The notes beneath the pieces are model-generated. The model made no database searches. It saw only the letters and a list, made by a program, of their open reading frames with translations, and was not told the origin of the DNA. A stretch of 64,000 nt of DNA from Branchiostoma floridae (taxonomy: Eukaryota; Chordata; Leptocardii; Amphioxiformes; Branchiostomatidae), in assembly GCF_000003815.2 (NCBI RefSeq), contig NC_049979.1:12500766-12564765 (forward strand). The letters are read 5' to 3'. Positions 1 to 11,900 of the stretch are shown here, one piece after another. The translations under genes and the position numbers were made by a program. Positions within the stretch are counted from its first letter, which is position 1. Each line of letters begins with the position of its first letter.

Positions 1-310
1 TGAAAGGCATTCTTAATCATTATTGCGTTTGTAGATACCGAAGAGTAGCAGGCCTACTGGGAAGCCAATTTCGCCTAGCCCGTACAAGCTTTCCGGTGTA
101 TATTCCTTTCCCGGCATATATTCCTTTCCCGGCATATTCCCGGTTAAAAATCGGGAATGGACTTACCGCCCCCACCCCCCCCCCCCAAAAAAAAAATTGC
201 CAAGCTTCCCAGAGAGGCCGGTGAAGGAGGCTAACTAACATAATCGTTACTAAATCATGATTATTCTAGAATTAATGAGCCTCAAGATCTATCATGTCTT
301 TCTGCCACAG

Positions 311-3300
311 AAACAGAAGCTGGTGAAGGCGATCCCGCTGGAGAATCTGATGTTAGAGACAGACTCACCTGCACTGGGACCTGTCAAACTGGTAACTGAC
401 TTACTGTGTATTCCTTTTCTTCCCTTTTTACTGTTATTTACATGATGAAGGTTGTCAGAATCTTACATTGGACAAAATATATTTTAAGTGGGTGCTATCT
501 AACTGCAAAATCTATCCAGTTGGTGGAGTTACTTTAGTTTTGTGTTATATGGTGAAAATAAAGTGTGTGAGAGTGAATCATCTCTGCACTTGAACTGTAA
601 CTGAGCATTGACAGTCATAGGATCCATGTCACAGAAACTTGTGTCTGCTGCAGTATTGTTTTTATATTTCAGCCATACCATAGGTATGGTGAAATATATT
701 GTTATATTTCAGCCATACCATAGGTATGGTGAAATATATTGTATTCGTAATGTTTCTTTCTCCTGTCAAATCTTCGGAACACGGTATCTCCGTTTTTTTC
801 TAAACCGATTGACTTGAAATTTGGCACAAGGGTAGAGTGGGCCAATACCCTTAGACGTTTTTTTCATTTTTTTCATATCTGCCTTTAAAATGATTTTATT
901 GAGTTTTTTGTCAATTTTTATGTATATTTTGGGCTCCTGTACCCTGGTATTACAGCCGAATGACATGAAATTTGGTACAAAGGTGCCCTGATCATATGCC
1001 CACCCAGATTTAATAACACTTTTGGCATATGGTACAACAAAATGCTTAATTTTGCAATTTTTGGCCATTTTTTGACAAAAAAAGCACATTTTTGCCTCCT
1101 GTACCCTCGTTTTACAACCGAATGACCTGAAATTTGGTATAACAGTGCCCTTCAATTATGTGCACATGAAACCAATAACAGTTTTTCCATACAGTACAAC
1201 ATAATGCTCAATATTGTGATTTTATGGCCATTTTTGGACAAAAATTTGACATTTTTGGCTCCTGTTCCCTCGTTTTACAACCAAATGACCCGAAATTTGG
1301 TAAAGGGGTGCTCTAGATATTTATTCAAATGACCCATTTATAATTTTTGGCATGGAACACTTTAAAATGATATATTTGGGAAATTTTTGGGTCATTTTCC
1401 AATGGCCTAAGGGGTCAACGACCTCAAGGCCTATTGTTGCATGAGGGAGATGGCTGAAATATGCTGTATTTGCTCTCAAGCAAATGTCGGCCTTTCTAGT
1501 TATATTGCAATCCATACATAGTATGGGATTGCAATATATTGTTATATTGCAATCCATACATAGTATGGGATTGCAATATATTGTTTTTTCTTTGTCTCTC
1601 CTGTCAAATCTTCAAATGGGAATAACTTTTTTATTTTTTGACCAAATGACCTGAAATTTGGCAGGGTGGTAGAAATAGCAAATACCCCTAGACGTTTTTT
1701 TCACTTTATTGATAGAGGCCTTAGAATTTATGATATTTAGGGTTTTTGGTCATTTTTAGACAAAATATGTATATTTTGGGCCCCTGTGCCCTGGTATTAC
1801 AAGCTAATGACCTGAAATTTGGTACAGAGCTGCATTGGACATATGAGTACAGAAAACCATTTACACTTTCTTCATAGATCACTTCAAAAATTAGTTATTT
1901 TAGGGTTTTTGGCCATTTTTGACTAAAAATGTATATTTTTGGCTCCTATGCCCTTGTATTAAAACCAAATGACCTGAAATTTGGTACAGAGGTGCATTAA
2001 ACATATGAGCACAGAAAAAAATCAACACTTTCTTCATAGATTGCTTAAAAAATGAGTTATTTTAGGGTTTTTGGCCATTTTTGACTAAAAATGTATATTT
2101 TTGGCTCCTATGCCCTTGTATTAAAACCAAATGACATGAAATTTGGTACATAGGTGCGTTTGACATATAACCACAGAACCCCATCAATGCTTTATTCATT
2201 GTCTACTCCAAAAATGAGTTATTTTAGAGTTTTTGGCCATTTTTGACAAAAAATGTATATTTTTGGCTCCTATACCCTTGTATGAAAACCTAATGACCTG
2301 AAATTTGGTACAGTAGTGCATTGAACATATGCTCACAGGACCCCATTGACACTTTCTTCATAGATGACTTCAAAAATTAGTTATTTTGGGGTTTTCAGCC
2401 ATTTTTGACTAAAAATGTATATTTTTGGCTTCTATGGCCTTGTATGTAAACCAAATGACCTGAAATTTGGTACAAAGGTAAATTGGACAAATGACAACAG
2501 GACCCCATCAACACTTTCTTCATAGAGCCCTTATAAAATGAGTTATTTTGGGATTTTTAGCCATTTTTAACTAAAAAATGTATATTTTTGGCTCCTATGC
2601 CCTTATATTGAAACCACATGACCTAAAATTAGGCATGAAGGTGTGTAGGACAAGTGCCCACAGTACTTCATTTTCCCTTTGAGCAAACATTACTTCAAAT
2701 TGTTGAATTTTGGGATTTTTCAAGGATGAAGATGGATTGCAATATGCTGTATTTGCTCCTAAGCAAATGTCGGCCTTTCTAGTTATATTGCAATCCATAC
2801 ATAGTATGGGATTGCAATATATTGTCTTTCCTGTGTTTCTTCTTCTTCTTCTCCTGTCAAATCTTCAAATGGGATTGCATGGAGGTAGAGATAGCAAATG
2901 ATCTGAAATTTGGCAGGGGGTGGTAGACATAGCAAATAGAATTTATGATATTTAGGGTTTTTGGTCATTTTTAGACAAAATATGTATATTTTGGGTCCCT
3001 GTGCCCTGGTATTACAAGCTAATGACATAAAATTTGGTACAGAGGTGCATTGGACATATGAGCATAGAAAACCATCAAAACTTTCATCGTAGATTACTTC
3101 AAAAATGAGTTATTTTAGGTTTTTGGCCATTTTTGACTAAAAATGTCTATTTTTGGCTCCTATGCCCTTGTATTAAAACTAAATGACCTGAAAGTTGGGA
3201 CATAGGTGCATTTGACATATGACCACAGAACCCCATCAATGCTTTTTTCATTGTTTACTCCAAAAATGAGTTACTTTAGGGTTTTTGGCCATTTTTGACT

Positions 3301-6300
3301 AAAAATGTATATTTTTTGCTCCTATGCCCTTGTATAGAAACCAAATGACCTGAAAGTTGGTACATAGGTGCGTTTCACATATGACCACAGAACCCCATCA
3401 ACGCTTTTTTCATTGTTTACTCCAAAAATAAGTTATTTTAGGTTTTTTGGCCATTTTTGACTAAAAATGTATATTTATTGCTCCTATGCCCTTGTATAGA
3501 AACCAAATGACCTGAAATTTGGTACAGAGGTGCATTGAACATATGCTCACAGGACCCCATCAACACTTTCTTCATAGATCACTTCAAAAATTAGTTATTT
3601 TGGGGTTTTCAGTCATTTTTGACTAAAAATGTATATTTTTGGCTTCTTTGCCCTTGTATGTAAATCAAATGACCTGAAATTTGGTACAAAGGTAAATTGG
3701 ACATATGACAACAGGACCCCATCAACACTTTCTTCATAGAGCACTTATAAAATGAGTCATTTTGGGATTTTTAACCATTTCTAACTAAAAAATGTATATT
3801 TTTGGCTCCTATGCCCTTATATTGAAACCAAATGACCTAAAATTCGGCATGAAGGTGTGTAGGACAAGTGCCCACAGTACTTCATTTTCCCTTTGAGCAA
3901 ACATTACTTCAAATTGTTGAATTTGGGGATTTTAGTACATAGGTGCATTGGACATATGACAACAGGACCATATCAACGCTTTCGTTATCGATCATTTAAA
4001 AAATGAGTTATTTTGGGGTTTTCGGCCATTTTTGACTAAAAATGTTTATTTTTGGCTCCTATACCATTGTATGAAAACCTAATGACCTGAAATTCGGCAT
4101 GAAGGTGTGTCTGGTATGTGCCCACAGTACCTCATTTTCACTTTGGGCATACATTACCTAGAATTGTTGAATTTGGGGATTTTTTGCCATTTATGAACTA
4201 AAAATGTTAAGTTTTGGCTCCTGTGCCTATGTATGAAAACCAAATGGTCTGAAATTTGGTATGAAGGTGCGTACAGTATGTAGCCACAGGGCTCTATCCA
4301 CACCTATGGTGTACATCAATCAAAAATTGTGAAATTTTGGATTTTTTGCCATTATTGACCAAAAATGTACATTTTTGCTTCCTGTGTCTTGAGAAAGCCA
4401 ACTGATCTGGAATTTGGTGTTGGGGTAGCTTTAGCACTATAAATGGGAAATGGGCCACATAGACTGGTCCATTTTGCATAGATAGGGGTGTTCTGGAAGA
4501 GTCCTTTATTGTATGAAGATGGATTGCAATATGCTGTATTTGCTCCCAAGCAAATGTCGGCCTTTCTAGTATTCGTAATGTTTCTTCTTTCTTTCTCCTG
4601 TCAAATCTTCAGAACACGGTATCTCCGTTGTTCCTCAACCGAATGACTTGAAATTTGGCACAAGGGTAGAGTGGGCTAATACCCTCGGGCGTTTTTTTCA
4701 TTTTTTCCATATCTGTCTCTTAAATGATTTTATTAAGGTTTTTTGGTCATCTTAAGACCAAAACTGTATATTTGGGCCCCCTGTACCCTGGTATTATAAC
4801 CGAATGAGCTGAAATTTGGCACAGATGTGCCTTGATAAGTCCCCCATATAGATTCAATATCAGTTTTGGTGTACAGTACAACAAAATGCTTATTTTTGCG
4901 ATTTTTTGACCAATTTTTGACCAAAAAAGGACACTTTTGGCCCCTGTACCCTGGTATTACAACCAAATGAGCTGAAATTTGACAGAGATGTGCCTTGATA
5001 ATGCCCCCATATAAATTTAAGAACACTTTTGGTGTACAGTACAACAAAATGCTTATTTTTGCGATTTTTTGACCAATTTTTGACCAAAAAAGGACACTTT
5101 TGGCTCCTGTACCTTGGTATTGCAACCGAATGAGCTGAAATTTGACACAGATGTGCCTTGATAATCCCTTCATATAAATTCAATAACACTTTTGGTGTAC
5201 AGTGCAACAAAATGCTTATTTTTGCGATTTTGGGCCAATTTTTGACCAAAAAAGGACACTTTTGGCTCCTGTACCCTGGTATTACAATTAAATGACCTGA
5301 AATTTGGTATAGATAGGCATTAGATACTTGGTAACAAGATTCAAGTAAAATTTTTGACATAAACAACTTTAAAATGATTAATTTTGGCACTTTTCTGAGG
5401 GGAAATTTGTTTTCTTTTGGCCTCCTGACGTGACCTTCCGTGACCCCGCACAGAGCCACACCTGTGCGCGTCAGCCGGAGAGTTAATTGAATCAAAGACC
5501 TAGCCAATCAGCGAAGAGGAGGCCAAAGGCTAATTAATATTCATAAGCGGGGCCTCATGATCCCGTATATAGCAGTGTTCCCGCCAGGGGGAGCAAAGCC
5601 CGCCTAAGGCTCTCGCATTTTAGACTATTCAGAAGGCTTTATATTGTATCAGTTCTTAGGGGCATATCTATGATAATCGCAGCAGTCACTTAACTTCTCT
5701 TCAGGTGTTTAGCGTAACACTGTTTCAGGTCAAACCGTCAAAGGCAACTAAAAACAAACTTTAACGTTACTGAGTTCAACAGTACTTATAACTTGTTATC
5801 CGAAGTTGAAACGCTAGCGATGGTATTTTCGCTGCGCTGTTAGCTCCGTGCGACTGTTGTTGACGGTCTTATAACGGTATATTTTGCACCCCTGTACCCT
5901 GGTATGAGTAACATTTGGTATAGATAGGCATAATATAGTTGGTAAAATGATCCAAGTAAAATGTTTGGCATAAAGTACTGTAAAAGGCTTAATTACAGCA
6001 CTTTTTTAGGGGAAATTGGTTTTCTTTCGTTCTCCATGCCGTGACCTTTCGGACGTTCACCCCACAGAGCCGACATCTGCACCTGCGTCTAGCCGGCAGG
6101 AAGAGTTAATTCAATTAATGGTTCAGCCAATCAGCGAAGAGGAAAGCGAAGGCTAATTAATATTCATAAGCGGGACCACACAATACGTTAACTTGAAGAC
6201 TCAGGCCGTACAGACTTCTCGCCAGGATTTTTTCAAAGCGTCGGACAGGGGTCCGGGGGCCGCCGAATGTCCCTGGCGGGGTCCAGGGGCAGGGCCACTG

Positions 6301-8289
6301 TGGGGGGGGACCCAGGTGGGCGAAGCCCCCCCGGAAGCTCTTGCATTTTAGGCTATTGAGAAGGCTTCTTTTATCAGTTTTTTAGGGCCATATCTACGAT
6401 AATCGTAGCAGTCACTTACTTCTCTTCAGCAATTTGACTTTAAAATATTTCGGGTCAAAGCTTCAAAGACAACTAAAACCTCATAAACAACAAACTTTAC
6501 TTAGCTCAACAGTATACAAAAATATTGTACGGGTTGCCATCCTTAGTTGAAGCGCTTATTTATAGCGCTAGTATCTTCGCTGCGCCGTTAGCCGCCGTGC
6601 GACTTTTGTTGACGGTCTGATATCCCTACGTCGCCGCCTCGCTGATATTCCCACGGACATGTTTTAAAAAAAATACCCAGCAAAAAACGCTGTTCTGCGT
6701 CAAATTCTATTCTATAAAACTCAGTGTTACAGTCTAAATATTTTGTAGAAGCACCGCTGTAGGAAAGAAGGTCCAAGCAATGTAAAACATCACGTAGCAT
6801 GAAGTTCGCTGTCAACTGGCACACAGCACATGACTGTTTGAAACTCTAAGTCTAATCAACAGCCGTGTTTGATTGATAGCCGGCGGTCCTATGATGAAGT
6901 CGGCGAAAGGTGCGTTAGTTAGAAAATCTGCGTTTAGTTTTGATACGTAATTATAAGTTAGACAGTGGCGAGAATGATTATTTTCTCATCAATATTTCTC
7001 TTCAGAATTATTTGAACTTAATTGTACATCTAAACAATTGGCTTACCTGTGCAATGTTTATATGATTAATGATCAGTGTACTGAAATCATGTGTAACGTA
7101 TGGCTCCTAGTCAATAGATCATCATTTTCTCTATAGTGACCACCTGTCTATAGTGGCCACATTTCCTAGTGCTGTTGTTGTTTGGCATAAACTTTGAACA
7201 TTTAAATTGTAAGTAACTTTAAACTGCCAGAGTTTCAGCCCAATAAAACACTCTCAGCGCCAGGGTATGAACAGACTAACCAGACAGACGAAAATAAATC
7301 CTCGAACAAGGTTCAATCGTATCTTCCGGGTCTGGCAGGAAGTTGTTAAACTAAAATAAGAATAGGCTCGATGGTTGATTGCATACAAAGTAAAACAGTT
7401 TAACAGTGTTACAGCTTGAAGAAAACAAACGCTCCTACAGTACCTGCACCTGCTTGATAATTATTAAATCGTATGCCCTACTTGAATAAAAAAAGTTCAT
7501 TGCAATAATAAATGTACCCACATCACAAGCGAGCTTATACTTTTTAAAACTTACACCTAGTTATCGTACTGAAAATTGTTAATGACATTACATGAAGTCA
7601 TTCAACAATTTTCAGTCATGATGAAAATTTTCTGAATGGAAGGTGTGATTATTGTCATTTTCTGAAAAATAGAAGCAAGCTCTGTTTTTACCTGGAGTCA
7701 ATTCACAATACCAGTCCACTTTGGGGGATAATGTACTGTTAAGAGGATGTTCCATTTTTGCGCAGGGGTGATTTGGAACAGTCCAATGTTGCGTGGGAAG
7801 GGGTATGGCTGAAATATGCTGTATTTGCTCTTAAGCAAATGTCGGCCTTTCTAGTTAATTATGTATACATGAAAAAAAGTATATTTCCTTGTTAAACAAA
7901 CAAAGTGAATTGAAGTGTCCCAATTACTGCTTCCTACATGCAAAATGTTGCAATTAGATAAGATACTATAGCTAACATTTACCTGCACACTTTGTAGACT
8001 TATTTATTATCTCAAAACATCAGTGATGATAGGCATCCTTCTATCTCTAAACATCACAGTATGTCAAACTGTTTTTTTACAAAGAAACGTTCATTGGGTA
8101 CCAGTGTGCATCATTTTACTGATGATGTCATTTCTTGTTTTCCAGGAGAGAAATGAACCAATGAACATCAAGATCTCCTGTGAGCACATTGCCAGGATCA
8201 AGGGCATCTCCATGGAAACAGTGATGCAAGTGACAACACAAAATGCACTCAAGCTGTTTCCTAAGATCAAACAACTTCTTACAAAATAA
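311..8289 (+). CDS. TATDN3: TATDN3-like TatD-family metal-dependent hydrolase, 3' part (last two coding exons)
   Basis: Two exons are visible, 311-391 (27 codons) and 8146-8289 (47 codons plus TAA); earlier exons lie left of the window. The first follows a cag acceptor and ends at a gtaact donor; it encodes the TatD signature [10 protein letters not shown], whose Asp is a conserved metal ligand of the TIM-barrel hydrolase fold. The second begins after a ttccag acceptor with ERNEP and contains the conserved C-terminal helix with [10 protein letters not shown]. Both exons are phase 0, and together they match the C-terminus of vertebrate TATDN3 as I remember it rather than TATDN1/2. TatD proteins are metal-dependent nucleases or hydrolases; the role of TATDN3 itself is poorly defined. 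The intron of about 7.75 kb is largely transposon-derived. The polyadenylation signal overlaps the stop codon. Confidence 0.85.
664..737. repeat. Tandem pair of palindromes at the left end of the complex
   Basis: Two near-identical 40-bp units start at 664 and 704. Each is an inverted repeat (atatttcagccatacc / ggtatggtgaaatat around a short ATA-rich centre) that could form a hairpin. They probably mark the 5' terminus of the outermost element. Confidence 0.7.
1468..1499 (+). repeat. Helitron-like 3' terminus, copy 1
   Basis: The stem atttgct / agcaaat (1468-1474, 1479-1485) is followed by gtcggcctttctag ending at 1499. Equivalent ends finish at 2782, 4569 and 7854; only the hairpin loop differs among them. 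Confidence 0.6.
1500..1583. repeat. Tandem pair of palindromes with arm attgcaatcc
   Basis: After the first internal CTAG end (1499), two copies of an approximately 40-bp palindrome follow head to tail (arms ttgcaatcc and ggattgcaa). A single copy follows the second CTAG end at 2783-2823. The arms match ggattgcaatatgctg upstream of the ends at 2782 and 4569, so each 5' palindrome pairs with its own 3' subterminal sequence. Confidence 0.7.
2751..2782 (+). repeat. Helitron-like 3' terminus, copy 2
   Basis: Same hairpin and CTAG end as at 1468-1499, followed directly by a single attgcaatcc palindrome and a new element body. Confidence 0.6.
4538..4569 (+). repeat. Helitron-like 3' terminus, copy 3
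   Basis: Same hairpin and CTAG end. It is followed immediately by tattcgtaatgtttctt, which also follows the palindromes at 738. This suggests a head-to-tail junction and helps place the 5' start of that subfamily. Confidence 0.6.
5294..5880. repeat. Diverged direct duplication inside the complex, copy A
   Basis: Copy A (about 5294-5880) and copy B (about 5905-6625) share ordered blocks: tatagataggcat, ggggaaatt, agccaatcagcgaagagga, ggctaattaatattcataagcgg, gataatcg.agcagtcactta and gtgcgact.ttgttgacggtct. The segment is more GC-rich than the satellite, has a CCAAT-type motif and in copy A a TATA-like gtatatag, so it could be a captured promoter region. No associated ORF is recognisable. Confidence 0.65.
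5905..6625. repeat. Diverged direct duplication inside the complex, copy B
   Basis: Partner of 5294-5880. It holds an additional GC-rich insert near 6230-6340 with runs of G and C that is absent from copy A. No gene recognised. Confidence 0.6.
7823..7854 (+). repeat. Helitron-like 3' terminus, copy 4 (right edge of the complex)
   Basis: Hairpin stem atttgct / agcaaat and gtcggcctttctag, followed by unique AT-rich sequence. The upstream ggtatggctgaaatat is the inverse of the palindrome arm at 664, which links both edges as one element. Confidence 0.6.
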
Positions 8290-8290
8290 A
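8285..8290 (+). terminator. Candidate polyadenylation signal of the TATDN3-like gene
   Basis: An AATAAA hexamer overlaps the TAA stop codon (8287-8289). If it is used, the 3' UTR would be only about 10-30 nt. No better hexamer was noticed close downstream. Confidence 0.45.
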
Positions 8291-8729
8291 GATGAATATG
8301 TAACTTCTTTGTTGTAAGGTCTTGTTCATTGACTGAACATATGTGCAAGAGAACTGAAAGGCAACATCAACTCATCAATCAGTTCTTCATAGATTTTGCC
8401 TAATACATACCATGGATATATAAATGAGAAAATGAAAATACAGTTGATTTTAATGCAATTCTGTTGTACTGTATCTAAAAGATTGGATCCATGCCTATTG
8501 CATGGAAACTACAGTGATGACGAAAGAAAGTTTATTGGATGTATGTACATGTATTTTTTTCTATTTAAGAGATGAAGATAAGCCTTTACAAAAATATGAA
8601 ATCAATCATCTAGATATCCATTGCGTCGACAATTGGTTACTTCATCAAGGAAATTCATATATTTGGGACAGGTAGATTTGCCCAATGAATGAGCCAGACT
8701 ACCTGAATACTAACTGCTATATAAAGCTA

Positions 8730-8995
8730 ATCTCCAAGCAGATGTAGGGTTGGACACTTTTATGCGTGGGGCTTTTTCTACGTCCCCTAGTGGGCGAAGG
8801 GGAAGAAAAGGAAATGATGACCACTGAAAGACAATGCTAAATCTTCAAGCGGATCTATCGGGGCTCCGACTGGCCTTAAACGGTTTTCAACTGGCCTCTG
8901 CTGTTCAGCCCTTAGATACTGTCTTTGGTCCCAATAGAAATTTTAAAAAATATACCTCCAAAACACCGAGCCGGACCCTACGTCTGCTTGGAGAT
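8730..8995. mobile_element. TIR-bounded MITE-like element, family with TIR atctccaagcagatgt
   Basis: The left end atctccaagcagatgtaggg is mirrored by ccctacgtctgcttggagat on the right, a roughly 20-bp inverted repeat with one mismatch. There is no coding potential. The target-site duplication is not clear. A second copy lies at 14939-15411, and a lone end occurs near 9475. Confidence 0.6.
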
Positions 8996-11900
8996 CAAAG
9001 CAATGCGCAGACAACTTAAGGCCTTTGACAGCTAAATGTGATAATTAACCTCCTTGTAATAACATACTTTCGCGGCGTCACCGTTTGATCATCTCCATAC
9101 TGGCTGTCTTGCTCCTGGTAGATATGCATAGAGATAGCAAACGATGACACCACGAGAGTATGCTTCGACTACTACTATTTTAATAGCTGTCACAGACACG
9201 TTTTAGGTCTAGGACTTCAGTCAGTTGTCCACGCACTTTTACGCTTTGATTAGCACGGGAGCTCATGTTTTTGTAACATTCCGTAGGCCGACTGAGAATT
9301 GTGGCTTACAGGAGACCGGGAACAGTCAGAAACTTTGAGACACACGGTAACCCCTAAAAGCGCGACACTTAGACAGTCAATAGATTTAACTCCTTCGCTT
9401 ACTCCTCCAGTACACAGAAGATGAAGCATTAAATGTTGCTAAAAAAAGAACACTGAGATCGATCCTTACAATACATCTGCTTGGAAATTAGCGGTTTGCA
9501 GTGACAGGTTGCATTATTTCACTTTTATTTTTCTTTCTGACGCAAACACAACATAATGGCACGACCTGCTTCTCCGGAAGGGTGGGGCCTCCAGCATGCA
9601 GGTCACGCATTCCGTGGGGTTGCAACCCACAAATTGTTACTGATGGGACAAAACACATGTACAGAGCGCACATATTTTCGGAAAAAATATTTGGCGCCAG
9701 GCTGCCAATGTGTGGCCGTCCAAAAGTCGCTGCCAAAAATGCAATTCCAAAAACGCTAGATCTAATTGTACAGCTCAATTCTTTTTCTTATTTTCTTATC
9801 CGCTTTCTGTCGTCTGTTCTACACTTAAATGGATTCCGAGTAAACCTAAAGAAGAACCTCATTAAGAAAACGGAGTTTGTCGGAATAAATTAAAACTTAA
9901 ACCGACTTTGTACAAATGTATCTCCCGAAGGATAAGTCCTACTATGTCATCCTAAAACTGGTCTTTCCAGGTCAGATATTCATCTCTATGATTAGCCTCC
10001 TGCGAGCCTTAGGCATATCCCTTCACCACTAGTCTCTAACCAGACGTACTACGCTGGTCGTAGGGAGAAATGATCTAGGGTAACACGTTTTCCCGTTTCT
10101 GGAATTTCGAGTGGGAAGTGTCACCCCTAAATGTTACTCCTAAATGACTGCCTCTCATTGCCAATCATTCTCCCAATTTCTTCCGAATTCTACAATTGGC
10201 CATTTCCCCTATGACGGCCTGGTGGAGGCTACCACCTCACTGCCGCTGCACTGACTGATATTGGCGCCCAAACCGGTATCAATCAGCATATGAATGAGCG
10301 GCCTCCATTGGCTGAAGGGTTAGTTTACTAAATAAAGGCAAGGGAACAACACCCACTTCCTTAAAATTCTTAAGCGGTGCACGGCCACACTGAACTGGTG
10401 GGAGATTTCCCCCTTTTATTTCCTTAACCTGACGAACGTGTTGCTCGACGATCGACGCTCCAGCGTGACCTGACGTGAACCTGAGACGTCCAACCAACGT
10501 GCGTACACCTGTGACGGTACCAACAGACCTGGTAAGTCGTCCAAGAATTTCGCTCCGAGAATCTTTTCAATTCGGTGACCTTTTGGGTGTGGCAGGAACG
10601 CTGTTTCGAGCCTGTCTTAGTCTTGAATGATTTATCTTTAGGGGCGACTAAAAGGTCCTAATGAAGGACCGCTGGTGGAAGAATGCTAGACAGTAACATT
10701 TGGCACATAGCGTACGGTTATAATGTCACATGTCGGATTACGTTCTTAACTGGATTGCGACGTGGCGTGCGCGTGTATGTGTCCACCGGGGAGTGGTATG
10801 TGATTTTTTTCTGTATTTGCCTTGTTGTCTCGGGCTGGGGACACTTCTGTAGTCGTCAACATTGAATTCTAACAGCATGACGAGGATTCTACCGCGGTAG
10901 TGCCAGTGAACTAGCTTGTAGAGTCCGGGTTGTCAGCGACATATTTCTGGAATCCATGTTTTCTGGGATGTTTACATCACTACTTAGCGGGCTTTAGAAG
11001 AAGGAGTAAATCTGATAGTTTAATGACGTCTCTTAACCAGTTGATTGACTCTTAATTACATCATGAAGATGCTATTGATTGCTATTTTCCTGTTGATTTA
11101 ATACTGAAGCAGGAAGTAAAGTAGAGGTCAAGTTACTTGATGTAGAAAACTGTAACTAGACAGACGTGGCTTGCTTTGTGAACAATTCATAGTTCCACTC
11201 AACGATTTCAGTCTAAATCACGTTGTCACAGCCTTCCTTTTCTGCAAACACGTTTTGTTTATCCTCCTCTTAAAGTTGTTTGCATTAAGGTTGATACAAC
11301 TGCTGCAGCTTGCACTGAGTGTAAAACTTATAAGGCCAGCACTGAAAATTAGGATTGGTCACTAAATACCGGGTATAAATTTATGAAATCAGTAATAAGA
11401 GGTTAGAAGAGCTCTTCCTTCCCTGGTTGATAGTTAGACGCGGGGGCGTTGAGAGACTGAGGTCTAAAGTAATGACGTCACGTGGGCCACTCGAGTTTAA
11501 AACTGCAAATCACAGGAAACAGGGACGTGACTTCGGAGCTGTCAAGACTACTTAGGGGACTAAGAAAATCTGGTCTATGAGGAAATGTAACCAATATAGA
11601 AAGAAGTCTTCGTGCTTGTCATTAGAAAAAACTAGCTAAAGACGCGGTCTCATACGTCGTGATCGTCGCAAGACTTTGATGCCATAAGATTTTTAAACAC
11701 TTTGACAGAACCAACCACTGACAAGGATCTAAGACAACCTTTTGCAAGCAAGCCTACGACAGCTGAACTTTGTAGTCTTGCCGCGTTGTCCCCCCCCCCC
11801 CCCCAAAATGCCATAAGTTAGCTATCGTACGATGATCGCACGACGTATGTGACCGCACCCTAATGGGACCGTCAAAAAGTGACCCAGGTGGTCATTGAAG

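Larger units (their letters stand above)
811..5310 (+). repeat. About 162-bp tandem (satellite-like) repeat array, interrupted
   Basis: Units share an anchor close to atgacctgaaatttggta and a spacer containing ggctcctatgcccttgta and ggccatttttgac. Anchors lie near 811, 962, 1124, 1287, 1648, 1809, 1971, 2133, 2294, 2457, 2620, 3024, 3185, 3347, 3509, 3671, 3834, 4084, 4246, 4645, 4806, 4969, 5132 and 5294. Most spacings are 160-163 bp, with breaks where Helitron-like termini interrupt the array. Adjacent units are clearly diverged, so the array is old or was amplified in several rounds. Short reading frames here result from the stop-poor repeat and are not genes. Confidence 0.85.
664..7854 (+). 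mobile_element. Nested Helitron/Helentron-like (HINE-like) complex with central tandem repeats
   Basis: The block fills most of the TATDN3 intron. Its left edge has two head-to-tail 40-bp units, each a palindrome whose arm reads atatttcagccatacc. The same arm occurs inverted near the right edge (ggtatggctgaaatat, about 7803-7818). The right edge ends in a 7-bp stem hairpin (atttgct/agcaaat) and then gtcggcctttctag, so CTAG is the last tetranucleotide. Hairpin plus CTRR is the classic Helitron 3' end; subterminal inverted repeats and a tandem-repeat core are described for Helentron-associated elements such as DINE-1 and the bivalve pearl elements. The same 3' end also occurs at 1499, 2782 and 4569, so at least four element copies appear joined or nested. 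No Rep/helicase coding sequence was seen, so the copies are non-autonomous. Class assignment is inference. Confidence 0.6.

Noticed and set aside
811-5310. CRISPR-like array of regular repeats
   Set aside because: The period is ~162 bp with whole-unit homology rather than short identical repeats with unique spacers, and the genome is eukaryotic.
4733-5507. Open frames of 146 and 205 codons on the minus strand
   Set aside because: They run through the ~162-bp satellite; the peptide itself repeats with the unit ([10 protein letters not shown]), so the openness is a by-product of repeat composition.
6588-6824. 78-codon minus-strand frame inside the duplicated cassette
   Set aside because: It is not preserved as an open frame in the other copy and has no recognisable similarity.
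9488-9893. Overlapping 96-, 130- and 67-codon frames on both strands
   Set aside because: No start context, splice sites or recognisable motif; the frames compete with each other.
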